Shown here: positions 1-11,716 of the stretch, piece after piece | Layout: each line of letters begins with the position of its first letter | How positions within the stretch are numbered: position 1 is the stretch's first letter | NCBI GenBank assembly: GCA_002470645.1 | Contig: DKNE01000025.1 | Span: 1-54,863 of the forward strand | Length of the DNA stretch: 54,863 bases | From: Patescibacteria group bacterium UBA7396 | GTDB lineage: Bacteria; Patescibacteriota; Gracilibacteria; BD1-5; UBA6164 | Direction: 5' to 3' | Position numbers and translations under genes: made by a program | Notes under the pieces: generated by a model | What the model saw: the letters and a program-made list of their open reading frames with translations, nothing else | The model's database searches: none | Told to the model about the DNA's origin: nothing

Positions 1-40
1 TATATTATTTATAATAATTTTTTTTCATTATTGTCAAGTA

Positions 41-3000
41 TTATCAATGATTTATATATTTTTTCTTAAATACAATATAATATAAACTTGGTAAAACTAG
101 TAATGTAAATAATGTTGAAACAGAAAGTCAAAATATAATTGAAAGACCTAATGAAGTCCAAGTAGGATTTGAAAGTGTTAATGGTATCATACCTAAAACA
201 GTACATACAGAAGTCAATAAAACTGGTTCTAATCTACTCATTCAAGCATCAACAATAGCCTCTTTGAAAGGAATTTTTTCTTCTATATTTTGATTAATTT
301 TATCAAATAAAATAATTCAGTTTCTTACTACTATTCAAAACAAAGCTACCAATCAAATAAGTCATGGAAAAGAAAGTGGTTGCATAAAAATAGTTAACCC
401 ATAAAACACTCAAATCAAAGAAAGAGGAATAGTAACCATAACAAGAACAGCTTGTTTATATGAATCATACAACAATACAAGAGTAGCTACTATAAATATC
501 ATACCAAAAAGCATAGATATAAGTAAACTTTGTACTGATTTTGCATTTTCTTCATTTGCCCCTCAAGTAATAAACTTATATCCTGTAGGAAGTTTATAAT
601 TTACCATTTTTTTATCGAAATCTGCTTTTAATAAAGCTCCATTAGTTCATTTTTTTGCTGTAGCAGAAATAGTTACCACTCTTTCAGTATCAACTCTAGT
701 AATAGAAAAAACTGATGGCTTAAACTCTTGAGAAACAATATCTCTTAAACTCACTAATATTCACCTATTATTTTTAACTTTTAAATCCTTTATTTTATCA
801 AAAGTATCAACACTATCATTTAAATACATAGTTCTGACAATAATTTCATCATCTCAGAGATAGATTTTTGTTGCTTGAGTTCCATCAATTACATTTCTCA
901 GAAAACTAGCAACTTGTGGAAGAGAAAGATCATATAATGCTAATTTAGTACTATCTAAAGCAAGTTCAAATTCAAATGGAAGTGGTTTTCTCGATGATGT
1001 AATATCAATAGCTCATGGAATAGTAGAAAGAGTATTTTTCACATCATTAGCAATTTTATCAAGTACTACAAAGTCATCCCCAGCAATCTTTAGCTCAAAA
1101 TCTCACCCAGTTGGAGGTCAAGATGATTGCTCTAAAACAGAAATTTTTGCTTGTTTAACACTCGAAAATTTTTCCCTTAATCTCTCTGCTATGTCCATAG
1201 AATTTTCTTTTCTTCCATATTCTTCTTTTATCAAATTTACATTGATAGTTGCATAATTTTCACTATTTGATGAACTTCCATCTCAACCTGATAAGCTTCA
1301 TATAGAAGTCGAAAAACTATCAATTTCTTTTTCTTGTAATAAAATTTCCTCTACTAAAGTGACTAACTCTGAAGTAACTTCTAATTTTGTTCCAGCCTCT
1401 AATTCTATATTTATTGAAAAATTATCTGAATCTCATTTTGGGAAAAAATCACTTTTTAATATTCCTGTTATTGGTAATGCCAAAGCGGAAAAAAATAAAA
1501 GAAGTGTCGCAAATAAAAATATTTTTACTCTCTTATTTTTTTCAAGTAAATATTTTATAGCATTACCATATTTTGTTTCCAAACTATGAATAGAAATAAA
1601 TCAATTATCTAAAGCTTTTTTAAGAATACCTTTCCAACCTCAAACATTATCATGTTTTGAAAGATCTGTTTTTGAATCTCTTCCAGATAAAATAACTGCC
1701 AATGCGGGATTCAAAGTTAAAGCAACTACTAAAGATGCTAAAAGTGTAATAGTAATAACAAATGGGATAGAGAAAATAAATTTCCCCATAATTCACGTCA
1801 TAAAAAGCATTGATGAAAATATCCAAACTACAGTTAAAGTAGTAGTTGTTAATACCTTTTTATAATCTCTCATAACTAAAAGAGCTGCTTCTCTTGTAGT
1901 AAATTTTCATGATTTTTTATACTGATTGATAGCTGAAATGACTACAATAGCATCGTCAACTAAAAGTCAAAGGGAAAGTATAAGAGCAAACATAGATAAA
2001 AAATTGAGTGTTTGATCTGCAATAGCCATAACAGTAAATGTTATAAGAAAAACTAAAGGTACTGCGGTCCCTGCTACTAAAGCCTCTTTTGCTCAAATAA
2101 TTAAAAACAAAGTGATAAATACCAAAAATACTGTTATAATACCATCTCTTATCAAATGAGATAAATCAAGTTTAATTCTTTCAGCTTGATCAAGAATTGT
2201 TTTGAGATTTAAATCTGAAGGTAAAATTCATCTTTCTTGCATACTTGCCAATGCAACCTCTCACTCTGATACAAGATTTACTATAGACCCTCATTGTTTT
2301 TTTACTACTCCTAAAGTAACCGCAGAAAGAGGTTCTTTTCCACCAACAGAAAGTCTTGAAATACTTGTTATTTTTTTAGGAGATATTTTTACATCTGCTA
2401 TATCTTTTAGGTAGATAATACCAGTATCTCAAAGTTTAGTTATAACAATATTTTTTAATTTTTCTATATCATAAAATCTTCCATCCACATTAATAGAATG
2501 CTTATATGCTCAAATATCTATATCCCCTATAGGAAGGGTTATATTAGCACTTTGAATTGCCGAGTTAACACTTGAAAGAGATATATCATATTGCTCTAAT
2601 TTTTTAGGGTCAATAAAAACTCAAAACTCTTTTTGCATTCATCCAGAAATATTTACTTCAGAAACAAGTGGATTTTTTTCAAGCTCCTCTTTAATACTTT
2701 TTGCATAGTCATATAAAGCAAATCAATCATAATTTCCTGAAATAGAAAATGTCCAAATAGGCGTATCATCAAATGAAACCTCTTTTACAAAAGGATCATT
2801 TGCATCCTCTGGAAGATCTGATTTTGCTAAATCTACTTTATCTTTTAAGTCTGCAAGTGCTACCTTTGTATCAACGTTTGATACGAATTGTACTGTAATA
2901 AGAGATGCCGAATTCATACTTGTCGAGTTGATTGTATCAATCCCCTTTACTTTTGTAATTTGTTTCTCTATTTTTTTGGTAACTAAATCTTCAACTGTTT

Positions 3001-3241
3001 CAGGACTTGCTCATGGAAAAGTAGTAGAAATAAATGCCATCCCAATATCTACTTCTGGAGTTGATTCTAATGGCAAACTTTTCAATCACAAAAGTCATGC
3101 AATAGTAATCACCATAATAACCAACCAAGTAAATCTTGTTCTATCAATAAAAAATGACATCCAGGAGTTATTGAGTTTTTCATCAAATTCAAGTTTTTCC
3201 AAATAAATAGATTCATTATGTTGTTTCATAGTTTTTATCAT
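41..3241 (-). CDS. RND/HAE1-family efflux permease (AcrB-like)
   Basis: Inner-membrane proton-driven multidrug exporter of the AcrB/HAE1 type, working with the adaptor encoded just upstream. Read with UGA as glycine it is one open frame of 1066 residues, the usual length for the family. An N-terminal membrane segment follows a 'SWMSFFIDR' start, then comes a periplasmic porter region ('PGASPETVE'). The paired aspartates of the proton relay are visible in 'LLVDDAIVV' (about D429-D430), equivalent to the conserved pair in membrane helix 4 of AcrB. The C-terminal helices are complete and end in TAA at 41-43. Two in-frame ATGs, at 3241 and 3229, are possible starts and neither has a Shine-Dalgarno. 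The substrate is unknown. Family assignment is firm; the specific export role is inferred. Confidence 0.93.
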
Positions 3242-3279
3242 TAAATAATATTTTTCACATCTATAAAAATCAATTATTA

Positions 3280-5277
3280 TTACATTTCTTCGATATTATC
3301 ACCAATAGAAACATCTAAGGCTCATTGTATAATTACCCTTTCATTTTCATTCAATCAATTTTTTATAATTACTTCTTTACTATTACTTTGTCAAATTTCT
3401 ACTTTTCTTTCTTGTACTATACCTCAGCTTGCTACTAAATATACACTATAAGTATTATTTCATCAAACTAATAATGCTGAGAATGGAAGTACTATAAACA
3501 TTTCATCTCAAAGTTGTTTTTCTATAAATACATCAATAAAATCTCCTAACACAAGATAATTCTCTAAATCTAATGATGATAAACGAACTTCAACAGGAAA
3601 CATTTTTGTAGATTCATTTGAAGCAGCTCATACAACTGTGACTATTCAAGTTCACGTTTTTCCATTTTTATCTATTTTAACTTCTTTTCATACTTGAAGA
3701 TATTTTATATTTTCAGAATTTACATCTATTTTTATAATTTTTTCAGAAGAGTTTGATATAGAAAAAGCTGTCATTCATCATGAAACACTTCAACCAATTT
3801 CAATATTTTTACCCACAATTATACCATCAAAAGGAGCTCTAATAGATGCATTTTCTAATTGTTGCGTAAGAGAATTTTTTTGTCAATTTGCAGAATCTAA
3901 TTGTGATTTTATTCAAGCAAGTTGAGAGTTATAATTTGCTTGTGCTGATATATATTGATTTTCTGCTATTTTTACAGCATTATCTGCAGTCTCACGAGCT
4001 GATTTTATAGTTGCAATAGTATTTTCTAATTGAATTTGTGTTGTTGTTTTTGTTGAAGAAACAGTATCTAAGCTACTACTAATAGATGCTTGAGTATTAT
4101 CTAAGGTTGCTTGAGCAATTTTAATTGCTTGCTCTAAAGTAGCTTTTTGAGTAGATGCACTTACTTTTGTTGTAGCAATAGTATTGTCAATATCTATAAG
4201 TGAATTATTTAATCAAATTATTGATGATTTTGTAGAAATAATTTGTCATTGGTAGCTTTTCATAGTAGCAGTAAAACCGTTCAGTCTTGATTCAGTCAAA
4301 GTTTGTGAAACAACACTATTTTCTAAAACACTCACCATTTTATCACTCAATCTTACCATATCTTCAGTTAATGATAATAAATCTGAGTATAATTCCAAAA
4401 TATCTTCTTGTTTATTATTTTGATCATATTTTTCCTTTAATTTTTGATATGCTGTATTCGCAACTCAAAATAATAACTCTGTTTCATTCTTAAGAGATGG
4501 TTTTTGTGCTGAAAGATAAATTTCATAATCTCTTGTTAAGTATTGATTTGATGGAGTAATACCAAGTGTTGTATCTATAAATTGTAATGTTGAACTAATA
4601 TTTGCTACTGATCAATCCACTGATACTTTCATATTATCAATTAATGATTTTTTCTTTGCGTTGAGATTTCTTATATTTTCATCATAATTTGCATTAAAAT
4701 TTTCTAAATTTAATTTTGCACTAGATAAACTTTCTTGAGCTAATACAAGACTAGTTTGAGTTGTTTTTGTGGTATTATCTTTTTGAGTTTCAACAGCAGC
4801 TAATTGAGATTGTGCTAATTCAAGTTGTTTTTGAGTAGAAGCATATGTGTTATCCCTAGAAATAAGTGCATTATCAAATTGTAATTTTGCCGAATCAAGA
4901 GTTTTTTCTAAAGATTCTTTTGTAGAGTTATAAATAGTTAAAGTATTGTTATAGGTATTTTGAGCATTATTAAAATTAATATTTGTTAAATTTGTTTGTG
5001 TATCAATAGTAGCTAAAATATCCCCTGCTTTCACGTTATCTCAAACATTTACCTCAATAGTTTTTATAACTCATGAAATAAGTGGAGAAATTCAAGTTTC
5101 TTTTGATGAAGAAACTTTTCAGATTAATTTTATATCTTCTGAAAATATTTTTTTCTCTAAGATCTGTGTTTTAACATATTTTGGTTTTATTTTCTCAACC
5201 ACCTCTTCTTGCTGTTCAGAAGCTGAACATCATACAAGAATTGTTAAAGTTAGAAGTAAACTAATATATTTTTTCAT
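3280..5277 (-). CDS. RND periplasmic adaptor lipoprotein (membrane-fusion protein)
   Basis: HlyD/AcrA-type adaptor that links an RND pump to the outside. The signal peptide ends in the lipobox LVGC, with the lipidated cysteine at residue 17 and the preceding glycine encoded by UGA. A lipoyl-like half motif ('ISGVIKTIEVNVGDNVKAG') begins near residue 64. A very long alpha-helical coiled coil rich in Q, N, K, A and T follows, then the second lipoyl half and a beta-barrel region towards the C terminus. At 665 residues it is much longer than the usual 350-450, nearly all from the hairpin. It lies 38 nt before the permease start and 23 nt after the AbrB-like gene, so the three are probably cotranscribed. 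A long hairpin in a monoderm cell may span the thick wall; that is inference. Confidence 0.9.
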
Positions 5278-5300
5278 ATTTTTGTGTTATAGAAATAAAT

Positions 5301-5522
5301 TTACTCTAAAATAATTCATTCACTTTTTGCATACTCAAAAAGTTCTTTTAAATCTTGGTTTTTAACTATAGCAATTGCTATATCATCCTTAGTGATAATA
5401 GTAACACTATCTCAAGGATGTAAATTTAACTTTTCTCTTGCCTCTTTTGGAATTACTATTTGTCACTTACTTCATATAGTAGTAGTACCAAAAAGTTTCA
5501 TTTTGCATTGATCTTGTGTCAT
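5301..5522 (-). CDS. AbrB/MazE-like (SpoVT-AbrB fold) DNA-binding regulator
   Basis: A 73-residue protein containing the swapped-hairpin DNA-binding fold. The signature 'IGSKGQIVIPKEAREKL' is followed by 'PGDSVTI', typical of AbrB/MazE/SpoVT proteins, which bind palindromic promoters as dimers. Several of its glycines are UGA. It is the first gene of the minus-strand efflux operon, with the adaptor gene beginning 23 nt downstream. A near-perfect 37-nt palindromic region starts 20 nt upstream of its ATG and is a natural autoregulatory operator. No toxin gene is adjacent, so a lone transcription factor is more likely than an antitoxin. An alternative start is Met8. Confidence 0.88.
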
Positions 5523-5541
5523 AATATCTTTAGTTATAAAA

Positions 5542-5578
5542 GTATGAAAAGTATTACAAGTGTAACTACTTTTCATAC
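5542..5578. repeat. Large interrupted palindrome, candidate operator of the efflux operon
   Basis: Two 12-nt arms, GTATGAAAAGTA (5542-5553) and TACTTTTCATAC (5567-5578), are exact reverse complements around a 13-nt centre. The centre contains its own short inverted repeat (TTAC/GTAA). It sits in the 146-nt spacer between the divergent AbrB-like gene and the LCP gene, 20 nt from the AbrB-like ATG. No T-run follows, so it does not look like a terminator. Binding by the AbrB-like protein is inferred from position and symmetry. Confidence 0.6.
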
Positions 5579-5668
5579 AAAGTCAATTTTTTTATATCTA
5601 AAATTTTTATTTGAATTTTTTTATTTTTTTCATATAAATAATTGCAATTATAATTTTATATAATAGAA

Positions 5669-7150
5669 ATGTTTAAAAAGAAAAAAATTGGGAATAAAAA
5701 AGATAATAAAAATAAAATAGATGTCACAAAGCTCATAAAAATTCAAAAATGATTTGTGCAATCTAAAAAATCTAAAAGTTCATTTGTAAAATATTTTTTA
5801 ATCGTAAGTCTGATTATTATAAGTATGTTTTGAATATGAATTTTAAAACAAGTTTCAAGTATAAAATTTGATTTAGATAGTATTATAGGTTTTGCTTGAT
5901 TTGATTTAAAATTTGAGGAAGTAGAAAATGTACCTACCATTAAAAAATCAACTGATGGGAAAACAAATATAGTAATTATTTGAAGATGATGACAAGAAAA
6001 TGATGCCCCTGAACTCACTGATAGTATATTAGTTGCATCAATAAATTATGATAAAAAATCTGTTTCTATGTTTTCTGTACCAAGAGATTTATATGTAGAA
6101 TTCCCAACTGGATGAGCTTGAAAAATAAATGAAGCTTATTTTAGAGGATTAAGAAAATATAAAGATGAATTTCAATGAATGGTGAATTTACAAGAAATTC
6201 TTACTAAAATTACTGGAGAAGAAATTCACTATTTTGTAAATCTTGATTTTGAATGATTTAGAAAAATAATTGATACTCTTGGTGGTATTGATATTGATAT
6301 TCCAAATGAAATTATAGATACTACTTATCCTGGTCCAAACTCAACATACCAAACTTTTAAAATATCTGCGGGACCTCAAAATCTTGATGGAGCTACCGCT
6401 CTTAAATATGCAAGATCAAGACATACTACTAGTGATTTTGATAGATCCCTTAGACAACAACTTATTATAAAAGCTATTAGAGAAAAAGCTCTTTCTCTTG
6501 AACTTATTACTTCTCCAAGTAAAATAAAATCTATCTATAATATTGTAAATCAACATATAGTTACTGATTTAGATCTTTCTCAAATGATTCAATTAGCCCT
6601 ATTTGTAAAAGATATTCCAAGAGAAAATATTGTGAGTTCAAATTTAAATGATACTTGCTTTTATGGAAGTAGCGTTTGTGAAAAATGATGATTTTTATAC
6701 GTACCTCTGAGAGCTGATTTTTGAGGTGCTTCTGTATTATTACAAGAATGAGGGACAAAGTGAAATCCTTCAAACTATTCAAAGCTGATTCAATATACCA
6801 ATATAATATTTAATTACCCTTGAGTATACAGTGAAAATTTAAAGGTAAATGTTTTTAATGCTACTTGAGTTTGAGGATTAGCAAATGAACTTGCAAGTAG
6901 TCTTAAAAAATATTGATTTAATATCCCAGAAAAAAATTCTGTTTGAAATACATCTTGAGAAAAATATGAAAAATCGAAAATATTATATTCAGTATGAACT
7001 TGATGAACAAAACCAGAAACAGTATCGGCCTTAGAACTTTTTATTTTCTGATGAAGTGAAAATATTGAATCTTTACCTAAATATTCTCAAGACCCAGAAG
7101 TTAAAATAGAAATTATTATTTGAGATGATTACAAATTTTTAAATTTTTAA
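5669..7150 (+). CDS. LytR-CpsA-Psr (LCP) family cell-wall polymer ligase
   Basis: LCP enzymes transfer polyprenyl-linked glycopolymers onto peptidoglycan at the outer face of the membrane. The 493-residue product has a lysine-rich cytoplasmic start and one membrane segment near residues 45-65. The catalytic LCP domain includes 'GGQENDAPELTDSILVASI', 'FSVPRDLYVE' and 'ALKYARSRHTTSDFDRSLRQQ', whose Arg and Asp residues bind the pyrophosphate. A C-terminal LytR_C-like region starts near residue 385 ('KVNVFNATGVGGLANELASSLKKYGF'). It is transcribed with the class A PBP gene, 24 nt downstream, which fits a shared role in wall assembly. UGA encodes many glycines. The acceptor and donor polymers are unknown. 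Confidence 0.92.
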
Positions 7151-7174
7151 TATTTTATATTTTTATTTACTCCT

Positions 7175-10100
7175 ATGTGATTTAAAACTATTAAACTAAA
7201 AAAAAGAAGGAGATATGGAAAAAAAACAAACTCATTATTACTCAATAAAATTATTTTGTATTCGATTTTATGATTTTTTCTGATTGTTGCATCTTTATTT
7301 TGATTTATTTATATAAAGGTTATAAAACCCCTGCCAAGTATATCTAATTTGGAAGCTATGGATATAAAAGAAGCTTCTATCATTTATGATAAAAACGGAA
7401 GTGAACTTTATACTCTTTTTGGTGATGAAAAAAGAACATACGTTACCTATAATCAAATATCTAAAAATATGGTAAATGCAATAGTAGCATGAGAAGATAA
7501 AAGATATTGGGAAAATCCTTGAATTGATATTATTGGGTTATTTAGAGCACTTTTTTATTGAATTATTGGGAAAAATGAATGATTTTGAGGAACCTCAACA
7601 CTCACTCAACAACTCATTCGTAACACAATTATTGAAAATAGAAGTTCCCTAGAATCATTTTCTGATAAAATTGAAAGAAAAATAAAAGAATTTTATCTTG
7701 CTTACAAATTAACAAATGAAGCATCTAAAGAAAAAATTCTTGAATTATATCTCAATAAAATTTCTTTTTGAAGCAATGCATTTTGAGTAGAACAAGCAAG
7801 TTTAACGTTTTTTGGGAAAAGATCCAGTGATTTAAATATACTTGAAGCAAGTATGTTAGCAAGTATTCCTAAATGACCAACTTATTATTCTCCTTATAAT
7901 TATTATACAAGACTTGTTTGAAATTTATATACATATCCAAAATGAGATATAAATAGCACGACTAATCTGATTAAAAAATCTGATTTAGATGAAAATAAAA
8001 TATTAGTTGATAAGTTTAACTCTTTTATTTGAAATATAAAAGCTACAAGATTATGAGAAAATGGTCTGCTTTTGTGTAATTTAGAAAAATGAAATTTTAA
8101 AAAATCTATTAGTATTGATAAAGATGGATGTACTATAATTAACTACTCAGATTTACTTTCATTTTTAAATAATATTATATTAGAAGAAAATGGAAAACAA
8201 CTTGAGTATCAAACTTGAAGAAAAGATTTTATTCTTTGAAGAATGCTTGAAGATAATTATATTAACTTCGATGAGTATAAAGAAAATTTACTAGCAAGTA
8301 TAGGATTTGATTTTAAAGAATATAGAGAAAATATTAAACATCCTCATTTTGTGATGTATGTAAGAGAATATTTAGCATGAAAATATTGAGAAGAACTATT
8401 AGAAGAGTGAGGATTAAAAATTTACACAACTCTTGATTCAGACTTGCAAATGAAAGCTGAAGAATTAGTAAAAAATCAAACAAAAAGTAATTTAGAAAAA
8501 TTTGATGCTAATAATGCTGCATTAATAAGTATTGATAACGCTAGTTGAGATATTATTGCATATGTTTGATGATCAGATTATTTTAATAAAGATATAGATG
8601 GGAATGTAAATATGCTTACTTCAAAAAGACAACCTTGAAGTAGTTTTAAGCCTTTTGTTTATGCTTTAGCAATAGATAAAAATCCTTTTGGTCCTCATAC
8701 TCCTATTTATGATATTCCAACAAAATTTCCTGGAAATTATGAACCTAAAAATTTTAATGGAAAATTTTCATGAAAAATGACATTAATGACTGCACTGAAC
8801 CACTCAAGAAATATACCTGCTATAAAATTATACTTTTTAGCTGGAGAACAAAAAGGAATTATTGATTATTTAAAATCTACTTGAGTAAAGTCTTTAGATG
8901 AAAAATTTTATTATGGTGCACCTCTTGCTCTTGGAACCTGAGAAATGACTCCTTTAGAAGTAGCTCAAGCATATAGTGTATTTGCAAATTTATGAAATAA
9001 AGTTGAAATTAATCCTATATTAAAAATACTAGATAGTAAGGGGTTGATTATAGAAGAAAAGAAAAAATCTGGGGGTGTAAAAGTACTTGATGAGAAAACA
9101 GCATATATTATGAATTATATTCTCTCTGCTACTTATTCAAGACCTGATGAATATTGGAATACAAATCTAAGCTTAAAAGATAGACAAGCCGGAGCAAAAA
9201 CATGAACATCTAACAAAACATATGTTACAAATGGAAAAAGAGAATTATTCCCATGAGATTTGTGGACTGCTTGATATACCCCTCAAATAACAACTGTTGT
9301 ATGGGCTTGAAATACAAATGGAAAAGCAATTAAACTTTCTTGAGATTGACTTAATGGAGCAGCGCCTATTTGGAAACAATTTATGGAATATGCGCACCAA
9401 AATAAAGAAAAACTAACTTGGAAAATACCTGAAGGATTAAAATATACAAAAGTATCAAAAGTATCTTGACTTCTCGCGCCAGAATGATTTGAACCAAGTT
9501 TGATTGTTGATAGTTTATTTAAAAATATTCCGACTGATTATGATACGAGCTTACAACAAATACAATATGATGCTCTTTGTAATGGGAAAGTGTGACCAAA
9601 TACTCCCCAAGCAGCTATAAGAACATGATATTATATTGCATATCACTCTATTGATCAAACAAATATTGTTTGGGAAGAAGGTGTACAAAAATGGGCGAAA
9701 GAAAATTGATATAAAGAATTTTGAAATATCCCAAATATAATTTCTGACTATAAAGATATTGAATGTCAAAGAGATGAAAAATTAGTATCAAGTTCAAACA
9801 TTGAAGTGAGATCAAGAATAGAAAATTGAGAAACTTTTGTAAATGGATATAATTATGTAGAAATTTGATATAGAAGTACGAATCCTATAACCAGATTACA
9901 AATTTTATTATGAGATAATATGGTTCAAGAAATAAAAATTGATAATAAAACCAATGGAGTATATGCTGGAGGAATTAATATTCCTTCTTGATACTCTTGA
10001 GATTATACATTACATGTAAGAGCTATTGATGTAGTATATATGGCTTGAGATGAAACAAAAAATATTAATATTATATTAAAAGATACTCAAGCTCCAAATA

Positions 10101-10378
10101 TTATTGTTACCAATCCAGAAAAAGACTCTATAGCATTATATCAAGACCAATATTTTAATCTCAGATGATATGTACAAGATAGATCAAAAATTAAAACTAT
10201 TAATATTTATCTAAATGGTTCTGCGTATAAAATGTGAATTGAGGCGAGAGAATTTGCAACAGAAATAAATAAAGATTTATCTCTTCCTGTTTGAAATCAT
10301 AGTATAAAAATAGAAGCCGTTGATTTATTTTTTAATAAATCTGAAAAAATAATTTCTCTTGAAATTATGCAAAAATAA
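7175..10378 (+). CDS. Class A penicillin-binding protein (PBP1A-like transglycosylase/transpeptidase)
   Basis: Bifunctional peptidoglycan synthase of 1067 residues. A short basic tail and one membrane helix precede the glycosyltransferase domain, with its catalytic Glu in 'AGEDKRYWENPGID' and the 'GTSTLTQQLIRN' motif. The transpeptidase domain has the serine motif in 'QPGSSFKPF', SRN in 'NHSRNIPA' and KTG in 'AGAKTGTSNK'. The last 300 residues form extra beta-rich, Ig-like modules ('TNPITRLQILL', 'DTQAPNIIVTNPEKDS'), as in some PBP1C/PBP2A proteins. The true start is ATG at 7175, which makes the second codon UGA. The attractive AAGGAG-ATG at 7207-7217 is out of frame and closes after 33 codons. 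It is probably translated from the LCP transcript. Confidence 0.93.
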
Positions 10379-10393
10379 AAATAGAAAAATCTT

Positions 10394-10421
10394 TTGACTT
10401 AAGAGTTTTTTTCTATAAAAT
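10394..10421 (+). promoter_or_regulatory. Promoter of the peroxiredoxin gene
   Basis: TTGACT (10394-10399) and TAAAAT (10416-10421) are separated by 16 nt, giving an expected start near 10428. That places the downstream Fur/PerR-like palindrome exactly at the start site. The same two hexamers with the same spacing occur before gdhA. Assigned by eye; no start site is known. Confidence 0.5.
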
Positions 10422-10427
10422 CAACTT

Positions 10428-10446
10428 AATGAGAATAATTCTCATT
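10428..10446. promoter_or_regulatory. Fur/PerR-like 19-bp box upstream of peroxiredoxin
   Basis: AATGAGAATAATTCTCATT is a perfect palindrome of the 7-1-7 type (TGAGAAT-A-ATTCTCA), as bound by Fur-superfamily metalloregulators. Symmetry extends to 13-1-13 over 10424-10450. It begins at the predicted transcription start of the peroxiredoxin gene. Because a T-run follows, the same hairpin may also end the PBP transcript, so its operator role rests on the matching boxes before gpx and sod. Confidence 0.55.
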
Positions 10447-10474
10447 AAGTTTTTTATTTACTAACTTTCAAAAT

Positions 10475-11086
10475 ATGGAAGAATTAGAATTTTATAACAA
10501 TATTGTAAAAATTGATACTCCCGCTCCATTATTTACACTTCCTGCATATAACCCATTAAAAGATGATGAAACTAAAATATCTTTAGAAGATTTTGCATGA
10601 AAATGGACGGTATTATTTTACTACCCTGCTGATTTTACCTTTGTTTGTCCAACTGAATTAAAAGATATGGCTGATGCAAAAGTTAAATTTGATGAACTTG
10701 GTGTTACCGTTTTAGCTGCTTCAACTGATACTACTTTTTCTCATAGAGCTTGGGTAAGACATGAAAAATTAATGGAAAATTTTCCTTACATTATGTTAGC
10801 TGACCACAATACTTGAGTAGCTGATATGTATAATATTTTAGATGAAGAATCTGGAATTGCTGGAAGATGAACATTTATTATTGATCCTGATCTTATTGTA
10901 AGATGAATTGAAGTAACTTCTTGACCTTTAGGAAGAAATTCTGATGAACTTATAAGAAAAATTGAAGCACTTCAATTTATGAGAAATAATCCAGGAACTG
11001 CTTGTCCTGCAAAATGGGCTGTGTGAGCAAAAACACTTAAACCATCTATTAAAATTGCTGGAGAAGTATATGAACAATTAAATTAA
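10475..11086 (+). CDS. 2-Cys peroxiredoxin (AhpC/Prx1 type)
   Basis: Thiol peroxidase that reduces hydrogen peroxide and organic peroxides in the cytoplasm. The 203-residue protein has the peroxidatic cysteine in 'PADFTFVCPTE' (C58) and the resolving cysteine in 'GTACPAKW' (about C177), so it is a typical 2-Cys enzyme. 'HRAWVRH' and 'RGTFIIDPDL' are further family signatures. It is monocistronic, with a good promoter, a Fur/PerR-like palindrome at the predicted start site and a strong terminator after it. The thioredoxin reductase encoded at 40446-41354 could supply electrons through a thioredoxin not seen here. Assignment is secure; regulation is inferred. Confidence 0.96.
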
Positions 11087-11113
11087 TTATATACAATTCA
11101 TAGAATGTAAACT

Positions 11114-11148
11114 AAAAAAGTCTAGGCAAAAAAGTCTAGACTTTTTTT
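11114..11148 (+). terminator. Rho-independent terminator after peroxiredoxin
   Basis: AAAAAAGTCTAG pairs with CTAGACTTTTTT around a 10-nt loop and runs into a T-tract, 27 nt after the stop codon. Confidence 0.85.
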
Positions 11149-11159
11149 ATAAAAAAATA

Positions 11160-11187
11160 TTGAAAAAAAATATTTTTTTATTACTAT
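11160..11187 (+). promoter_or_regulatory. Promoter of the glucosaminidase gene
   Basis: TTGAAA (11160-11165), 16-nt spacer, TACTAT (11182-11187). The expected start is near 11194, ahead of an AAGGA at 11206-11210. The hexamer overlaps the first possible ATG (11186), which argues that translation begins at 11219. Confidence 0.5.
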
Positions 11188-11218
11188 GCAATCCCCTGAA
11201 ACTCTAAGGACCATTCGA

Positions 11219-11713
11219 ATGGAACCCCGATTGTGTAGATATCTGATTTTTGCATTTTTGGTTTTATTTTCACATACTTCATATGCACAATGTGGAGATA
11301 TGGAATATATAAACTGGATGAGCGAATTAGTTCAAAGAAAAAAGGAAAAACTTGGTGGTTTAGCTGAGCAAATTCCAACATCTTTAGCTGTCGCTCAAGC
11401 AGCTCTTGAAACTGGATATGGTGAGAGCTACTCGGCAAAAAAAAGAAAAAATCACTTCGGCCTCAGAGCTGGAGGAAAATATATTGTGTTCTCTAGCTCA
11501 AAAGAAAGTGTGGAAAAATACTTAGAAACCCTTTCTGAAAAGCATTATTATAAGAGAATGCAAACCATGTTAAAAAAAGGAGAAACAAGCCCATTTAAGC
11601 TTCTAAAAGCACTTGCTCCTGTTTACGCAGAAGATGGCAATTATGTCAGTAAAGTATCTGCGTTAATTGAGAGTTGTGACTTACGAAGTTTTGATTTAGC
11701 CAAAACAAGCTAA
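11219..11713 (+). CDS. Exported glucosaminidase-family peptidoglycan hydrolase (Bax/FlgJ-like), likely acquired
   Basis: Putative endo-beta-N-acetylglucosaminidase of 164 residues. A signal peptide of about 24 residues ends in 'SHTSYAQ'. The catalytic segment 'SLAVAQAALETGYGES' holds the expected general-acid Glu, followed by 'KNHFGLRAGGKY', as in Bax and FlgJ C-terminal domains. The start at 11219 is chosen because AAGGA lies 8 nt upstream; an ATG at 11186 is in frame but overlaps the -10. None of its 10 glycine codons is UGA, two are GGC, and CGA and CCC are used. Neighbouring genes use UGA heavily (13 of 30 glycines in map by my count). With its own promoter, Shine-Dalgarno and GC-rich terminator, it looks like a recent arrival from a standard-code bacterium. 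Confidence 0.88.
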   Translation: MEPRLCRYLIFAFLVLFSHTSYAQCGDMEYINWMSELVQRKKEKLGGLAEQIPTSLAVAQAALETGYGESYSAKKRKNHFGLRAGGKYIVFSSSKESVEKYLETLSEKHYYKRMQTMLKKGETSPFKLLKALAPVYAEDGNYVSKVSALIESCDLRSFDLAKTS

Positions 11714-11716
11714 ATC

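Noticed and set aside
7207..7316. AAGGAG followed by ATG at 7215, apparently an ideal start for the PBP gene
   Set aside because: The frame closes after 33 codons. The PBP frame runs through this region from ATG 7175, so the match is accidental.
11186..11218. Upstream ATG at 11186 as the glucosaminidase start
   Set aside because: It overlaps the predicted -10 element, has no Shine-Dalgarno and would place 11 extra residues before a normal signal peptide.
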